Positions 26,287-34,407 of a stretch of DNA of 64,000 bases are shown piece after piece (the stretch's first letter is position 1; each line of letters opens with the position of its first letter). The notes below the pieces were generated by a model. It did not search any database. It was not told the origin of the DNA and worked only from the letters and a program-made list of their open reading frames with translations. Source of the DNA: Claveliimonas bilis (GTDB lineage Bacteria > Bacillota > Clostridia > Lachnospirales > Lachnospiraceae); contig NZ_AP027742.1 of the NCBI RefSeq assembly GCF_030296775.1, positions 992,001 to 1,056,000 of the forward strand, given 5' to 3'. The position numbers and the translations under genes were made by a program.

Positions 26287-26958
26287 ATGAAAAAGATACT
26301 ATTGCTGGAAGATGACAAAAATCTGAATTATGGAATTACACTGAAATTGCAAAAAGAGGGATATGAAGTATCTTCTGCCTTCTCCCTGAAGGAGGCAGAA
26401 GAACTTTTTGTACCCGGCAGGATCGATCTTGTCATATGCGATGTCAACCTCCCTGACGGGAGCGGTCTGGATTTCTGCACCAGAATCCGCAAAAAAAGCA
26501 ATGTATTTATTTTGTTCCTCACTGCGCTTGATTCGGAGATCGATATGGTAAATGCTTATGATCTGGGGGCGGACGATTATATGACAAAGCCTTTCAGTCT
26601 TATGGTGCTGGTCTCCAAGGTTCATGCGTTTATGAGACGTCTGGGCAGTGATGGCGCGCTGATCCGGTCAGGGGAAATTTCCGTGAATTACAGTGAGATG
26701 AAGGCATACAAAAATAAGGAACCTGTTTCCTTGAGTAAAAAAGAGCTGCAGCTTTTGCTGTTCCTTCTGGAAAATGCAGGGCAGATTGTATCAAAAGAAC
26801 AGATCCTTGAGAAAGTATGGGATCTGGACGGGCAGTTTGTGGATGAAAATACAGTTCCGGTTAATATCAGCAGGCTGAAGTCGAAGATCGGGAATGACTA
26901 TATTCGGAATGTGAGGGGGCTCGGATATATATGGACAGAAGAAAGTCTCAAAGAGTAG
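26287..26958 (+). CDS. OmpR-family response regulator
   Basis: A 223-residue regulator with a receiver domain (Asp52 in CDVNLPDGSG, Lys in TKPFS) and a winged-helix output domain ending in NVRGLGYIWTEE. It starts at the base after the ArsC-like stop, with no clear ribosome site of its own, so translation is probably coupled. It overlaps the kinase gene by 28 bases. The likely targets are the ABC genes at 28190, whose promoter carries an 11-bp direct repeat. Confidence 0.93.
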   Translation: MKKILLLEDDKNLNYGITLKLQKEGYEVSSAFSLKEAEELFVPGRIDLVICDVNLPDGSGLDFCTRIRKKSNVFILFLTALDSEIDMVNAYDLGADDYMTKPFSLMVLVSKVHAFMRRLGSDGALIRSGEISVNYSEMKAYKNKEPVSLSKKELQLLLFLLENAGQIVSKEQILEKVWDLDGQFVDENTVPVNISRLKSKIGNDYIRNVRGLGYIWTEESLKE

Positions 26959-28061
26959 CTCTGATAGCAGGGCTGCTTTTTCTTGTTCTGCTGGCAGAAG
27001 GAATCCTATTCATTGCGGCGGGAAATGCCGTGCAAAAGGAAGAAGAGAGGAAACTTGGGGCCCTTGTATCTCTGGATCCCGGCCGCGAAGCGGAGTATGT
27101 GGAGATCTTTCAAGGAGAAGCGTCCGAAGGAGAGGCGTCCGCCGGACAGGAAATATTGGAACGGTATGGCTACCGTGCAGCGGATATACGGTTTTTTCAG
27201 ACAATCGGAGGATATGCAGCAGTCATGGGAGGTGTTTTTCTCCTTGGCTCCTTAGGGGTGGCGCTGATCGGAGTGGGAAGTGCAAAGCAGCGCCAGCGGG
27301 AGACAGAAGAAAAACAGCGCCTGGAAGAAGAGCTGAAAGAGCTGAAAATGAGCTTTGACCGGACAGAAGAAAGACTGCGAAGAGAAGAACAGGAAACAAA
27401 AAGTCTGATCACCGACATTTCTCATCAGCTGAAGACTCCTATGGCTGCTTTGAAAATGAGCTATGAATTGACACAGTCTACAGAGCTGACGGAAGAAGAG
27501 AAAGATGAATTTACTGCCAGGGAGGCAGAGGAAGTGGCAAAACTGGAAACTCTTCTTGATTCCTTTGTTCACCTTTCCCGGCTGGAAGCGGATATGATCC
27601 GTATTTCTCCTGTGAGAGCCAGTCTTCGAAGCACTTTGACCCAGGCGGTCAGCAGCGTTTATATGAAAGCGTACCGCCGGAACATAGATATTTCCATGGA
27701 GGAATTTGAGGATCGCCAGATCCTGCATGATCCGAAGTGGACCGGTGAGGCGTTTGTCAATATTCTGGACAATGCAGTGAAATATTCCGGAGAAGGTACG
27801 AAGATCACAATAAAAGTAACGGAACTGGTTTCCTATATTATGATCGAGGTGGAGGATGAGGGAATCGGAATCCCTTCCGGCGAGATGCACAAGATTTTTC
27901 AGCGATTTTTCCGAGGAGAGAGTGAGAAGGTTAAGGCGATGGACGGTTCAGGAGTAGGTCTCTACCTTTCCAGGAAAATACTGGAAGATCAGGGAGGAAC
28001 GATCAGTGTCAGAAAAGGACAGCGGAGCGGGAGCAATTTTATTGTGACTCTTCCTTTATAA
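26931..28061 (+). CDS. Sensor histidine kinase
   Basis: A 376-residue membrane kinase with two membrane segments (about 8-30 and 88-112) around a short external region of about 55 residues. A coiled stretch leads to the H-box ISHQLKTPMAALK (His165), then N-box NILDNAVKYS and G-boxes DEGIGIP and GSGVGLYLS. Cognate kinase of the regulator at 26287, linked by position to the MacB-type exporter downstream. Confidence 0.92.
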   Translation: MDRRKSQRVALIAGLLFLVLLAEGILFIAAGNAVQKEEERKLGALVSLDPGREAEYVEIFQGEASEGEASAGQEILERYGYRAADIRFFQTIGGYAAVMGGVFLLGSLGVALIGVGSAKQRQRETEEKQRLEEELKELKMSFDRTEERLRREEQETKSLITDISHQLKTPMAALKMSYELTQSTELTEEEKDEFTAREAEEVAKLETLLDSFVHLSRLEADMIRISPVRASLRSTLTQAVSSVYMKAYRRNIDISMEEFEDRQILHDPKWTGEAFVNILDNAVKYSGEGTKITIKVTELVSYIMIEVEDEGIGIPSGEMHKIFQRFFRGESEKVKAMDGSGVGLYLSRKILEDQGGTISVRKGQRSGSNFIVTLPL

Positions 28062-28071
28062 AGATAAGCCG

Positions 28072-28106
28072 CGGGACAGAGCTTCATAAGTCTGTCCCTT
28101 TTTCTT
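28072..28106 (+). terminator. Terminator after kinase gene
   Basis: GGGACAGA pairs with TCTGTCCC across a 10-base loop, followed by a T-rich run (TTTTTC). Confidence 0.8.
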
Positions 28107-28124
28107 ACAAATTTGTTATGGTTT

Positions 28125-28158
28125 CTGTAAGTGTCCTGTAAGTCTGGAAAGATATAAT
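28125..28158 (+). promoter_or_regulatory. ABC exporter promoter with 11-bp-spaced direct repeat
   Basis: CTGTAAGT occurs at 28125-28132 and 28136-28143, one helical turn apart, where the -35 element should be. A TATAAT -10 lies at 28153-28158. This is the classic layout of an OmpR-type regulator site; the neighbouring regulator at 26287 is the candidate. Confidence 0.6.
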
Positions 28159-28189
28159 GATGCCAGAACCGAAGAAGGAGGCATATTAC

Positions 28190-28861
28190 ATGAAGGCAAT
28201 ATTAGAAACAGTAGATTTGGTAAAGTATTACGGGACAGGGGATAACCTTGTCAAGGCTATAGATCATACCGATCTTCAGATCATCCCGGGAGAGTTTGCA
28301 GCCATCGTCGGGAGAAGCGGTTCCGGGAAAAGTACGCTTCTTCATATGCTGGGAGGGCTGGACCGGCCGGATTCCGGAAAAGTGCTGATCGAGGGCAGAG
28401 ATATTTTCAAGCTGAAAGATGAAAAGCTGGCAGTATTTCGCAGGAGGAAGATCGGTTTTGTCTTCCAAAGCTATAATCTGGTTCCATCTCTGAATGTGTG
28501 GGAAAACATTGTTCTCCCCATTGGACTGGACGGGAGAAAGGTAGATCAGGATTTTGTGATGAGTATTGTCCGCCGTATTGGAATAGAGGATAAACTCCAT
28601 GCGCTGCCGAGCACTCTGTCCGGCGGTCAGCAGCAGAGAGTTGCTATTGCCCGCGCGCTTGCTTCACGTCCGGCTATTATCCTGGCAGACGAACCGACAG
28701 GAAATCTGGATTCCAAAAATGAGATTGAAGTAGTCAGTCTCCTGAAGAGCTGTGTGACAGAATATGGACAGACGCTTGTAATGATCACCCACGATGAGAC
28801 GATCGCGCAGATGGCAGATCGGATGATCCTGATCGAGGACGGTAAGGTGGTGAGAGCATGA
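28190..28861 (+). CDS. ABC transporter ATP-binding protein (MacB/LolD-type)
   Basis: A 223-residue ATPase with Walker A GRSGSGKST (about 41-49), the signature LSGGQQQRVAIARAL (about 139-153) and Walker B IILADEPTGNLD. This is the BceA/MacB/LolD branch, paired with FtsX-type permeases. Start follows GAAGGAGGCATATTAC. The stop overlaps the permease start by four bases. Likely function is peptide-antibiotic or cell-envelope stress defence. Confidence 0.93.
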   Translation: MKAILETVDLVKYYGTGDNLVKAIDHTDLQIIPGEFAAIVGRSGSGKSTLLHMLGGLDRPDSGKVLIEGRDIFKLKDEKLAVFRRRKIGFVFQSYNLVPSLNVWENIVLPIGLDGRKVDQDFVMSIVRRIGIEDKLHALPSTLSGGQQQRVAIARALASRPAIILADEPTGNLDSKNEIEVVSLLKSCVTEYGQTLVMITHDETIAQMADRMILIEDGKVVRA

Positions 28862-31347
28862 AGACAGTAACAAGGACGGCATTTGCCAATTTAAAACTGA
28901 ACCGTACGAGAAATATCATAAGCGGCGTGGCCATTTTACTGACCACACTTCTGATCTTCTCGGTTCTGTCGATAGGATTTGGAGCAATATCTGTGGAATT
29001 TGCGGCAGTCAATGAATACTATCCCACTTACCATGTTATGTACCGGCAGGTTTCCGAAGAAAATGTAAAGAAGCTGAAAGCCCATAATCTGATTGAAGAT
29101 ATGGGAATCCGGGAGGATTTTGCCTATGGCGTGGATGACGATTCAGATATTTTGTTTCTTGCCATGGACAGTTTGGGGATCAGCTACAATAAGATAGAGC
29201 TGGAAGAGGGAACCTTCCCGTCTGGAGAGAAAGATATTGCGCTGCCCAGGCAGATGCTGGAAGAATATGGTCTGGAGGACGCACGGGTGGGAGATGAGAT
29301 TACTCTTCCTTTCCAGCTGGTAGAGGATGGAGGCCTGGGTTATCAGACAGAAGATACTTTTCAGATCAGCGGTTTTTTAAAGGCAGATATTAACGAAGAG
29401 AAGAAATCCTATGCAGCCCTCTTTTCTCTGGATTACATGAGAAGTGTGATACCGGCAGAAGAGAGAGAATATCGTGTCATGTTCCGTCTGCAGAATGTGT
29501 CGGGAAGCATTGAAACAACAGACGCCATCGAGGAAGAGGCAAAGAATATTGCGGAAGATTTCGATGTCTCTGAAGACAATGTTGTTATGAATAATTCCTA
29601 TCTGCTGGCAAATTATGTGGATCCTGCTTCCTATGCAGGGATAGCGTGTATCATTTTGGTGGTGGTGGCAGCAGGCATTTTGACTATCTACAGCATTTAC
29701 TACATTACGATTACTCCCAAAGTACAGGAATACGGGCGTCTGAAAGCGATCGGGGCAACGAAGCGCCAGATCCGGCAGATGGTATTCCGGGAAGGGGTTT
29801 TTGTAACGGTTATTGCGCTGCCGCTTGGCCTTTTGATCGGAAGTTTTACTGCAAGGCCCATTGTAGAGACCATGTTTGAGATTTCTACCGGTATTGAGAC
29901 AAGATACAGTGAACCGGGATTCAATCAGCTCTGTATCGACCTGCTGAAAAGCGGCGATGTGCAACTCCTTCACTGGTGGCTGTATCTCATTACGATCGCT
30001 GCTGTGGTAGTTACGGTGTATTTATCTCTTGTAAAACCGATGAATCTGGCGGCAAAGATCTCGCCGGTGGAGGCTATGCGTTACAACGGAGAAAAGCCGG
30101 GGAAAAAGAAGGAGAGGAAAGGTTTTACAGAACTTAGCCTTTCACGCTTGACAAGAGCGAACTTAAGCAGAAACAGAAAGCGTACTGTACTTACGGTTGT
30201 TGCAATGGGAGTGATCGGGATCCTCTTTATGGTAGTGGCAACAGTGATCCACTGTGCAGATCCAAAGGAGATTGCCAAGGAAGAATTTGAAGGCGATTAC
30301 GAAATTTACGTGGACAGCTGGGAGAATGATAAGATGAATCCGGACCGCTCCTGGAAGAACCTGATGCAGAATAATCCCTTAAGCGATGAATTTATCAGCC
30401 GGATCCGGCAGATTTCCGGTGTGGAAGAGGTGAAGGTCAAGACGATGATCTACGGTACCCTTACAGAGCTTGATCCTGAAGGGGAAATATTAACGCCCGG
30501 TATCCAGGGGTTTGATCCATCCTATGCCTCTGTGATCGAGGACGGACTTATAGAGGGGGATGTAACCTATGAAGAGCTGGAAAAGGGAGACAAGATTGTG
30601 ATGGATGATAATGTGGCGCACTGGTTCCCGGAGCTTGGAGTGGGGGATTCATTGGATATCTCCATAATCACCGATCAGGGTACGGTAGAGAAGACATTTG
30701 AAATTGCGGGAATTACGGAGCTTCCCAGCGGTATATTAAGCAGCAGATTCCTTTTGCCGGACAGCGTGCTGGCGGAGTATACTTCCGCAAATTTAAATGA
30801 TACCTGTGTTATTACAGTGGATCCTGATCAGAAAGAAGAAGCTTTCAGGCAGCTCGATGCGATGGCTTCCACCAGTCCTTATCTGGAAACAGACACCTAT
30901 GATGAACATCTGAATACATGGAGAAGCGGAATGCAGATCATAAGTCTGCTGGGATATGCGTTTCTTGCCATCCTCGGCGGGATCGGGGTGATGAATCTGA
31001 TCAACACGATGATCAACAGCATCTACACAAGAAAAAGAGAACTGGGCATGATACAGGCCATTGGCCTTTCTGAAAAGCAGCTGATCCGTATGCTGCAGAT
31101 GGAGGGAGCTTTCTATACGGCAGGTACGCTGCTTGTTGCGCTGGGAATCGGAAGCGCGGCAGGGTATGGCGTGTTCCATTATATGGAAGTGAATAATCTG
31201 ATGAATGTAACGTCCTACCATTACCCGATTCTTCCGGCAGTGATACTTGCTGCAGCGGTAGCGCTCATTCAGCTTATTCTCACTTACGTAATTTCCAGGA
31301 ATTTCCGAAGGATGAGCCTAATTGACCGCATACGCTATTCCGAATAA
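28858..31347 (+). CDS. ABC transporter permease (FtsX/MacB-type)
   Basis: An 829-residue permease with an N-terminal membrane anchor (about 20-42), a large external MacB-like domain, and two FtsX domains (three helices near 255-395 and three near 690-815), each containing the RKREL/PKVQEYGRLKAIGATKRQI family motif. It would form an exporter or peptide detoxifier with the ATPase at 28190. Its last codons (RMSLIDRIRYSE) lie in a 44-bp stretch repeated after the fic gene. Confidence 0.92.
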   Translation: MKTVTRTAFANLKLNRTRNIISGVAILLTTLLIFSVLSIGFGAISVEFAAVNEYYPTYHVMYRQVSEENVKKLKAHNLIEDMGIREDFAYGVDDDSDILFLAMDSLGISYNKIELEEGTFPSGEKDIALPRQMLEEYGLEDARVGDEITLPFQLVEDGGLGYQTEDTFQISGFLKADINEEKKSYAALFSLDYMRSVIPAEEREYRVMFRLQNVSGSIETTDAIEEEAKNIAEDFDVSEDNVVMNNSYLLANYVDPASYAGIACIILVVVAAGILTIYSIYYITITPKVQEYGRLKAIGATKRQIRQMVFREGVFVTVIALPLGLLIGSFTARPIVETMFEISTGIETRYSEPGFNQLCIDLLKSGDVQLLHWWLYLITIAAVVVTVYLSLVKPMNLAAKISPVEAMRYNGEKPGKKKERKGFTELSLSRLTRANLSRNRKRTVLTVVAMGVIGILFMVVATVIHCADPKEIAKEEFEGDYEIYVDSWENDKMNPDRSWKNLMQNNPLSDEFISRIRQISGVEEVKVKTMIYGTLTELDPEGEILTPGIQGFDPSYASVIEDGLIEGDVTYEELEKGDKIVMDDNVAHWFPELGVGDSLDISIITDQGTVEKTFEIAGITELPSGILSSRFLLPDSVLAEYTSANLNDTCVITVDPDQKEEAFRQLDAMASTSPYLETDTYDEHLNTWRSGMQIISLLGYAFLAILGGIGVMNLINTMINSIYTRKRELGMIQAIGLSEKQLIRMLQMEGAFYTAGTLLVALGIGSAAGYGVFHYMEVNNLMNVTSYHYPILPAVILAAAVALIQLILTYVISRNFRRMSLIDRIRYSE

Positions 31348-31352
31348 AAGAC
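31309..31352 (+). repeat. Direct repeat copy 1 (3' end of permease gene)
   Basis: 44 bases identical to 32372-32415, starting AGGATGAGCC and ending ATAAAAGAC. Weaker similarity continues about 8 to 10 bases more. This copy holds the permease stop codon. Confidence 0.95.
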
Positions 31353-31413
31353 GCAATTGCAGCAGTATGGAAAAGACTGAATATTCTTTCTGATAGATAA
31401 GCAGGCAGTTGTG

Positions 31414-31422
31414 TGGTATACT
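31414..31422 (+). promoter_or_regulatory. Extended -10 promoter of fic
   Basis: TGGTATACT fits an extended -10 (TGnTATAAT-like), 84 bases before the fic start. No clear -35. Confidence 0.4.
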
Positions 31423-31505
31423 GTTGTGAAGAGAAAGAATCAAAAATGCAAGGGTGTCTCTTTTACCCGAGACCGCCATTTATTTTATATTGGGAGGCAG
31501 ATATC

Positions 31506-32303
31506 ATGCCATTATTTGACAACGAAAATCGGATCTTACAAATTGAAGCAGAAAAAGAAGAAATTTTTCAGCATTTGGAAAACCCACTGATCAGTCAGCC
31601 GTTTACGGAAGATTTTGCCAGGAGATTTTCATGGAGTACGAATGCAATTGAGGGGAATACTCTGTCACTGGAAGAAACGATCGCTGTGATTGATTATGAT
31701 GAAGTAAGATCGAACCATACCTATGCTGAATATACAGATGCAAAAAATGCTTACTATGCAATTCAGAAAATGCTGCTTCCATTTGTAAAAAAAACCATTG
31801 ATGAAGAGTGGATCAGGCAGGCGAATGGCTATATCAGACATATGCAGGGAGAATATAGAGAAACCACAGTTTACATTGGAAATCTGTCTGAAGCCGTATA
31901 CTACCCGCCGGATCCGCAGGATGTTCCGGCGCTCATGAAAGAATGGATCAGGGAGACAAATACAGAGGCGACGACTGTGAAAGAGATTTTTGAAAGGATT
32001 GCAGCCAGTCATGTCCGTTTTGAACGGATCCATCCTTTTTTAGATGGGAATGGCAGGACCGGGAGGATGATCATAAATCAGCAGTTGATCAACAGCGGTT
32101 TCCTGCCGGTCTCAATCCCGCCGACCGTAAAGTACAGAGAAGCATTCAGAAGGTATGACAAAAGAGAAGATCTCTCAGAAATGGTCTATGTTTTGTTGAA
32201 AAGCGAACAGGAATCTTTTGAAAGAGTCCGCAGTCTGGCTTTGAAACTTTCCAAAGATCGGGAGAAACAGAGAAAAGAAATGAAACATATACAAAACAGA
32301 TAG
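31506..32303 (+). CDS. Fic family protein
   Basis: A 265-residue protein with the Fic core HPFLDGNGRTGR (His176 catalytic), which transfers AMP or another group from a nucleotide to target hydroxyls. The N-terminal motif TNAIEGN (45-51) matches the (S/T)xxxE(G/N) inhibitory helix, so this is a class II, self-inhibited Fic enzyme. Start at 31506 follows GGGAGGCAGATATC. No antitoxin gene is needed or seen. The gene has its own promoter and terminator and sits between two copies of a 44-bp repeat, so it looks like an inserted cassette. Confidence 0.93.
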   Translation: MPLFDNENRILQIEAEKEEIFQHLENPLISQPFTEDFARRFSWSTNAIEGNTLSLEETIAVIDYDEVRSNHTYAEYTDAKNAYYAIQKMLLPFVKKTIDEEWIRQANGYIRHMQGEYRETTVYIGNLSEAVYYPPDPQDVPALMKEWIRETNTEATTVKEIFERIAASHVRFERIHPFLDGNGRTGRMIINQQLINSGFLPVSIPPTVKYREAFRRYDKREDLSEMVYVLLKSEQESFERVRSLALKLSKDREKQRKEMKHIQNR

Positions 32304-32324
32304 AATAAGAAGCACAGAAAGATG

Positions 32325-32356
32325 AGGACGTGTCCAAAGGCGGATGCGTCCTTTTT
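32325..32356 (+). terminator. Terminator after fic
   Basis: An 11-bp stem (32325-32335 with 32342-32352, two G-U pairs) followed by TTTTCT. Confidence 0.75.
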
Positions 32357-32371
32357 CTATGCTTAAAAGAG

Positions 32372-32415
32372 AGGATGAGCCTAATTGACCGCATACGCTA
32401 TTCCGAATAAAAGAC
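32372..32415 (+). repeat. Direct repeat copy 2 (3' end of DUF1294 gene)
   Basis: 44 bases identical to 31309-31352. Here the other strand encodes the last residues of the DUF1294 protein, so the same DNA is used as coding end by both flanking genes. Confidence 0.95.
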
Positions 32416-32650
32416 ACAATTGAAGAAGGAAGATGGCAGGGATGCCGATCATAAAGCGGGGATGTTTTGTTTTGTGGCGGAAACAGAGCATCCCCGCTTC
32501 GGCGCCTATGCTTCCCCCTATAAAAGCCAGGAAGAACAGCTGCTTTTCGGGAATACGCCATTTGTTTTTCCGGGCTTTGTGTTTGTCCAGGCCATAGATG
32601 AAAAAGGTAAGGATATTAATAAAAATGAGGTAAATGATAAATGGTTTCAT
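32381..32650 (-). CDS. DUF1294 small membrane protein
   Basis: An 89-residue membrane protein of the DUF1294 family: two or three hydrophobic segments and the motif YGLDKHKARKNKWRIPE followed by GGSIGAEAGMLCFRHKTKHPRF. Function unknown. Start 32650 follows AGGAGGAGACTGA. The final codons (AYAVN and stop) are read from the repeat copy at 32372, implying that this gene once overlapped the permease gene tail to tail. Confidence 0.88.
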   Translation of the reverse strand: MKPFIIYLIFINILTFFIYGLDKHKARKNKWRIPEKQLFFLAFIGGSIGAEAGMLCFRHKTKHPRFMIGIPAIFLLQLCLLFGIAYAVN

Positions 32651-32756
32651 TCAGTCTCCTCCTGATATATAAAATGATTGCTCCATGCATGCGGGGAAAT
32701 CTTTTTGAAATATAATAGCATAAATAAAGAGAGATTTCTAATGTACATACCGGACT

Positions 32757-32785
32757 TTGACAGGCTCCTCTGAATGTAATAAAAT
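32757..32785 (+). promoter_or_regulatory. Promoter of CoA-transferase gene
   Basis: TTGACA (32757-32762), 17-bp spacer and TAAAAT (32780-32785). Confidence 0.65.
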
Positions 32786-32827
32786 ATGTAGAAAAGTACG
32801 AAAGAAGTTATGAGGAGAAGATTGTTT

Positions 32828-34339
32828 ATGTACGAGATAATGAGCTCTGACGAGGCAATCCGCCTGATCCGGGACGGCGATTGTATCTGCGTCAATTCTT
32901 TTGTGGGAATCGAGAATCCGGTGGAACTTCACGAGGCCCTTTATAGAAGATATCAGAGGATGCGGTCCCCCAGTCATCTGACTATGATCTCCAGCGCCGG
33001 TTTTGGCCTGTGGGATGAGAACCGGAATGCGGAAGGGTACATTCGGGAAGGAGCAGTAGACCGGCTGATCTGCGGCCATTTCGGAGCGATGCTAAGTACC
33101 AAGAAGCTGGTGATGGAGGACCGTTTTGAAGCATATAACCTGCCGCTGGGGTGTATTTCCCATGCCATCCGGGCACAGGCAGGCGGGCTGCCTGGTGCTC
33201 TTTCCAAGGTGGGGCTTGATATTTTCGTGGATCCCAGAAGGGAAGGTCCGGGGATCAACCGGCTCTCCGTTGATGATTCTCTTGTAAAATATGTGGAGGT
33301 AGATGGGGAGGAGTTCCTCTATTATAAGCTGCCTAAGATTACGGTTGCTCTTATAAAGGGGACAGCGGCAGACCGAAAGGGAAATATTTCTTTTGACGAT
33401 ATGTTCATGTCCGGCGATGCCCTGTCCATCTGTCAGGCAGTAAAGTCCAATCACGGACGGGTGATTGTCCAGGTAGACCGTTTGGTGGATACGCCATCCA
33501 GGCCCAGGAATGCTATTATTCCAGGCTGCCTGGTGGACGCTATTGTGGTGGCGGAACCGGAAGAACGGAATGAGGCTTATACTGCTCTTACGGGAAGCTT
33601 TGAGATTCCTTATGAGGACTGGAATACCTGGAGCGAGAAGATTGATACGGTCTCCGCTAAAAAATCCGGCAGCGCTGCTGCAGGCAATATCATCGGCCGC
33701 CGGGCAGCCAAGGAACTTCGGGTAGATGATATTGTTAATATCGGGATCGGCATTCCGGAAATGGTGGCCAGGCACGCACGTAAAAACGGAATACTGGATA
33801 TGGTGACGCTGACGGTAGAGTCTGGCGGGATCGGAGGTTTTCCGGTGTCTGGAGAGGCCTTTGGAGCTATGATCGGCGCTGCTTCCGTTTACGATATGGC
33901 GAACCAGTTTGATCTTTACAACAGCGGAGGGCTGGACATCTGTTTCATGGGAGCTTTGGAGGTGGACTGTCAGGGAAATGTAAATGCGCACAGAGGACCG
34001 GGGGCATTTGCGGGAATAGGAGGTTTTGCCAATATCACGGCCAAGACCCCTACGGTAGTGTTTTGTCTGACTTTTGACACAAAAGGGCTGGAGGTTTCGC
34101 AGAAAAAGGGGATTGTGACTATTGAAAAGGAAGGTACGATTCCCAAATTTGTGAAGAAAGTATCCGCTGTGAGCTTTTCGGCAAAGAGAGCTATCGCCAA
34201 TGGGCAAAAAGTTCTGTATGTGACGGAACGCTGTGTGTTTCGCTTAACGCCCAAAGGTCTGAAACTTATCGAAGCGTACCCTGGCATAGATGTGCAGAGG
34301 GATGTGCTGGATCATCTTCCATTTGACGTAGAGATTTGA
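32828..34339 (+). CDS. Family I CoA-transferase (acyl-CoA:acetate / propionate type)
   Basis: A 503-residue fused alpha-beta CoA-transferase of the YdiF/propionate CoA-transferase type. The catalytic glutamate is Glu331 in VESGGIGG. The oxyanion and CoA-binding blocks (GTAADRKGNISF, NIGIGIPEMV, GAMEVD-like GALEVDCQGNVN) fit. It moves CoA between short-chain acids such as acetate, propionate, butyrate or lactate. ATG 32828 follows AGGAGAAGATTGTTT. Monocistronic; an ISLre2 element has inserted just downstream. Confidence 0.9.
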   Translation: MYEIMSSDEAIRLIRDGDCICVNSFVGIENPVELHEALYRRYQRMRSPSHLTMISSAGFGLWDENRNAEGYIREGAVDRLICGHFGAMLSTKKLVMEDRFEAYNLPLGCISHAIRAQAGGLPGALSKVGLDIFVDPRREGPGINRLSVDDSLVKYVEVDGEEFLYYKLPKITVALIKGTAADRKGNISFDDMFMSGDALSICQAVKSNHGRVIVQVDRLVDTPSRPRNAIIPGCLVDAIVVAEPEERNEAYTALTGSFEIPYEDWNTWSEKIDTVSAKKSGSAAAGNIIGRRAAKELRVDDIVNIGIGIPEMVARHARKNGILDMVTLTVESGGIGGFPVSGEAFGAMIGAASVYDMANQFDLYNSGGLDICFMGALEVDCQGNVNAHRGPGAFAGIGGFANITAKTPTVVFCLTFDTKGLEVSQKKGIVTIEKEGTIPKFVKKVSAVSFSAKRAIANGQKVLYVTERCVFRLTPKGLKLIEAYPGIDVQRDVLDHLPFDVEI

Positions 34340-34407
34340 AATATTTTGTAAGGGAAGCAGAGTTGTCTTTTGATTGTGTGATTGACAGAAGTTGGAGTAA
34401 AAAAATA

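Noticed and set aside
34340-34407. Degraded gene between CoA-transferase and the IS
   Set aside because: Too short and AT-rich, with no reading frame.
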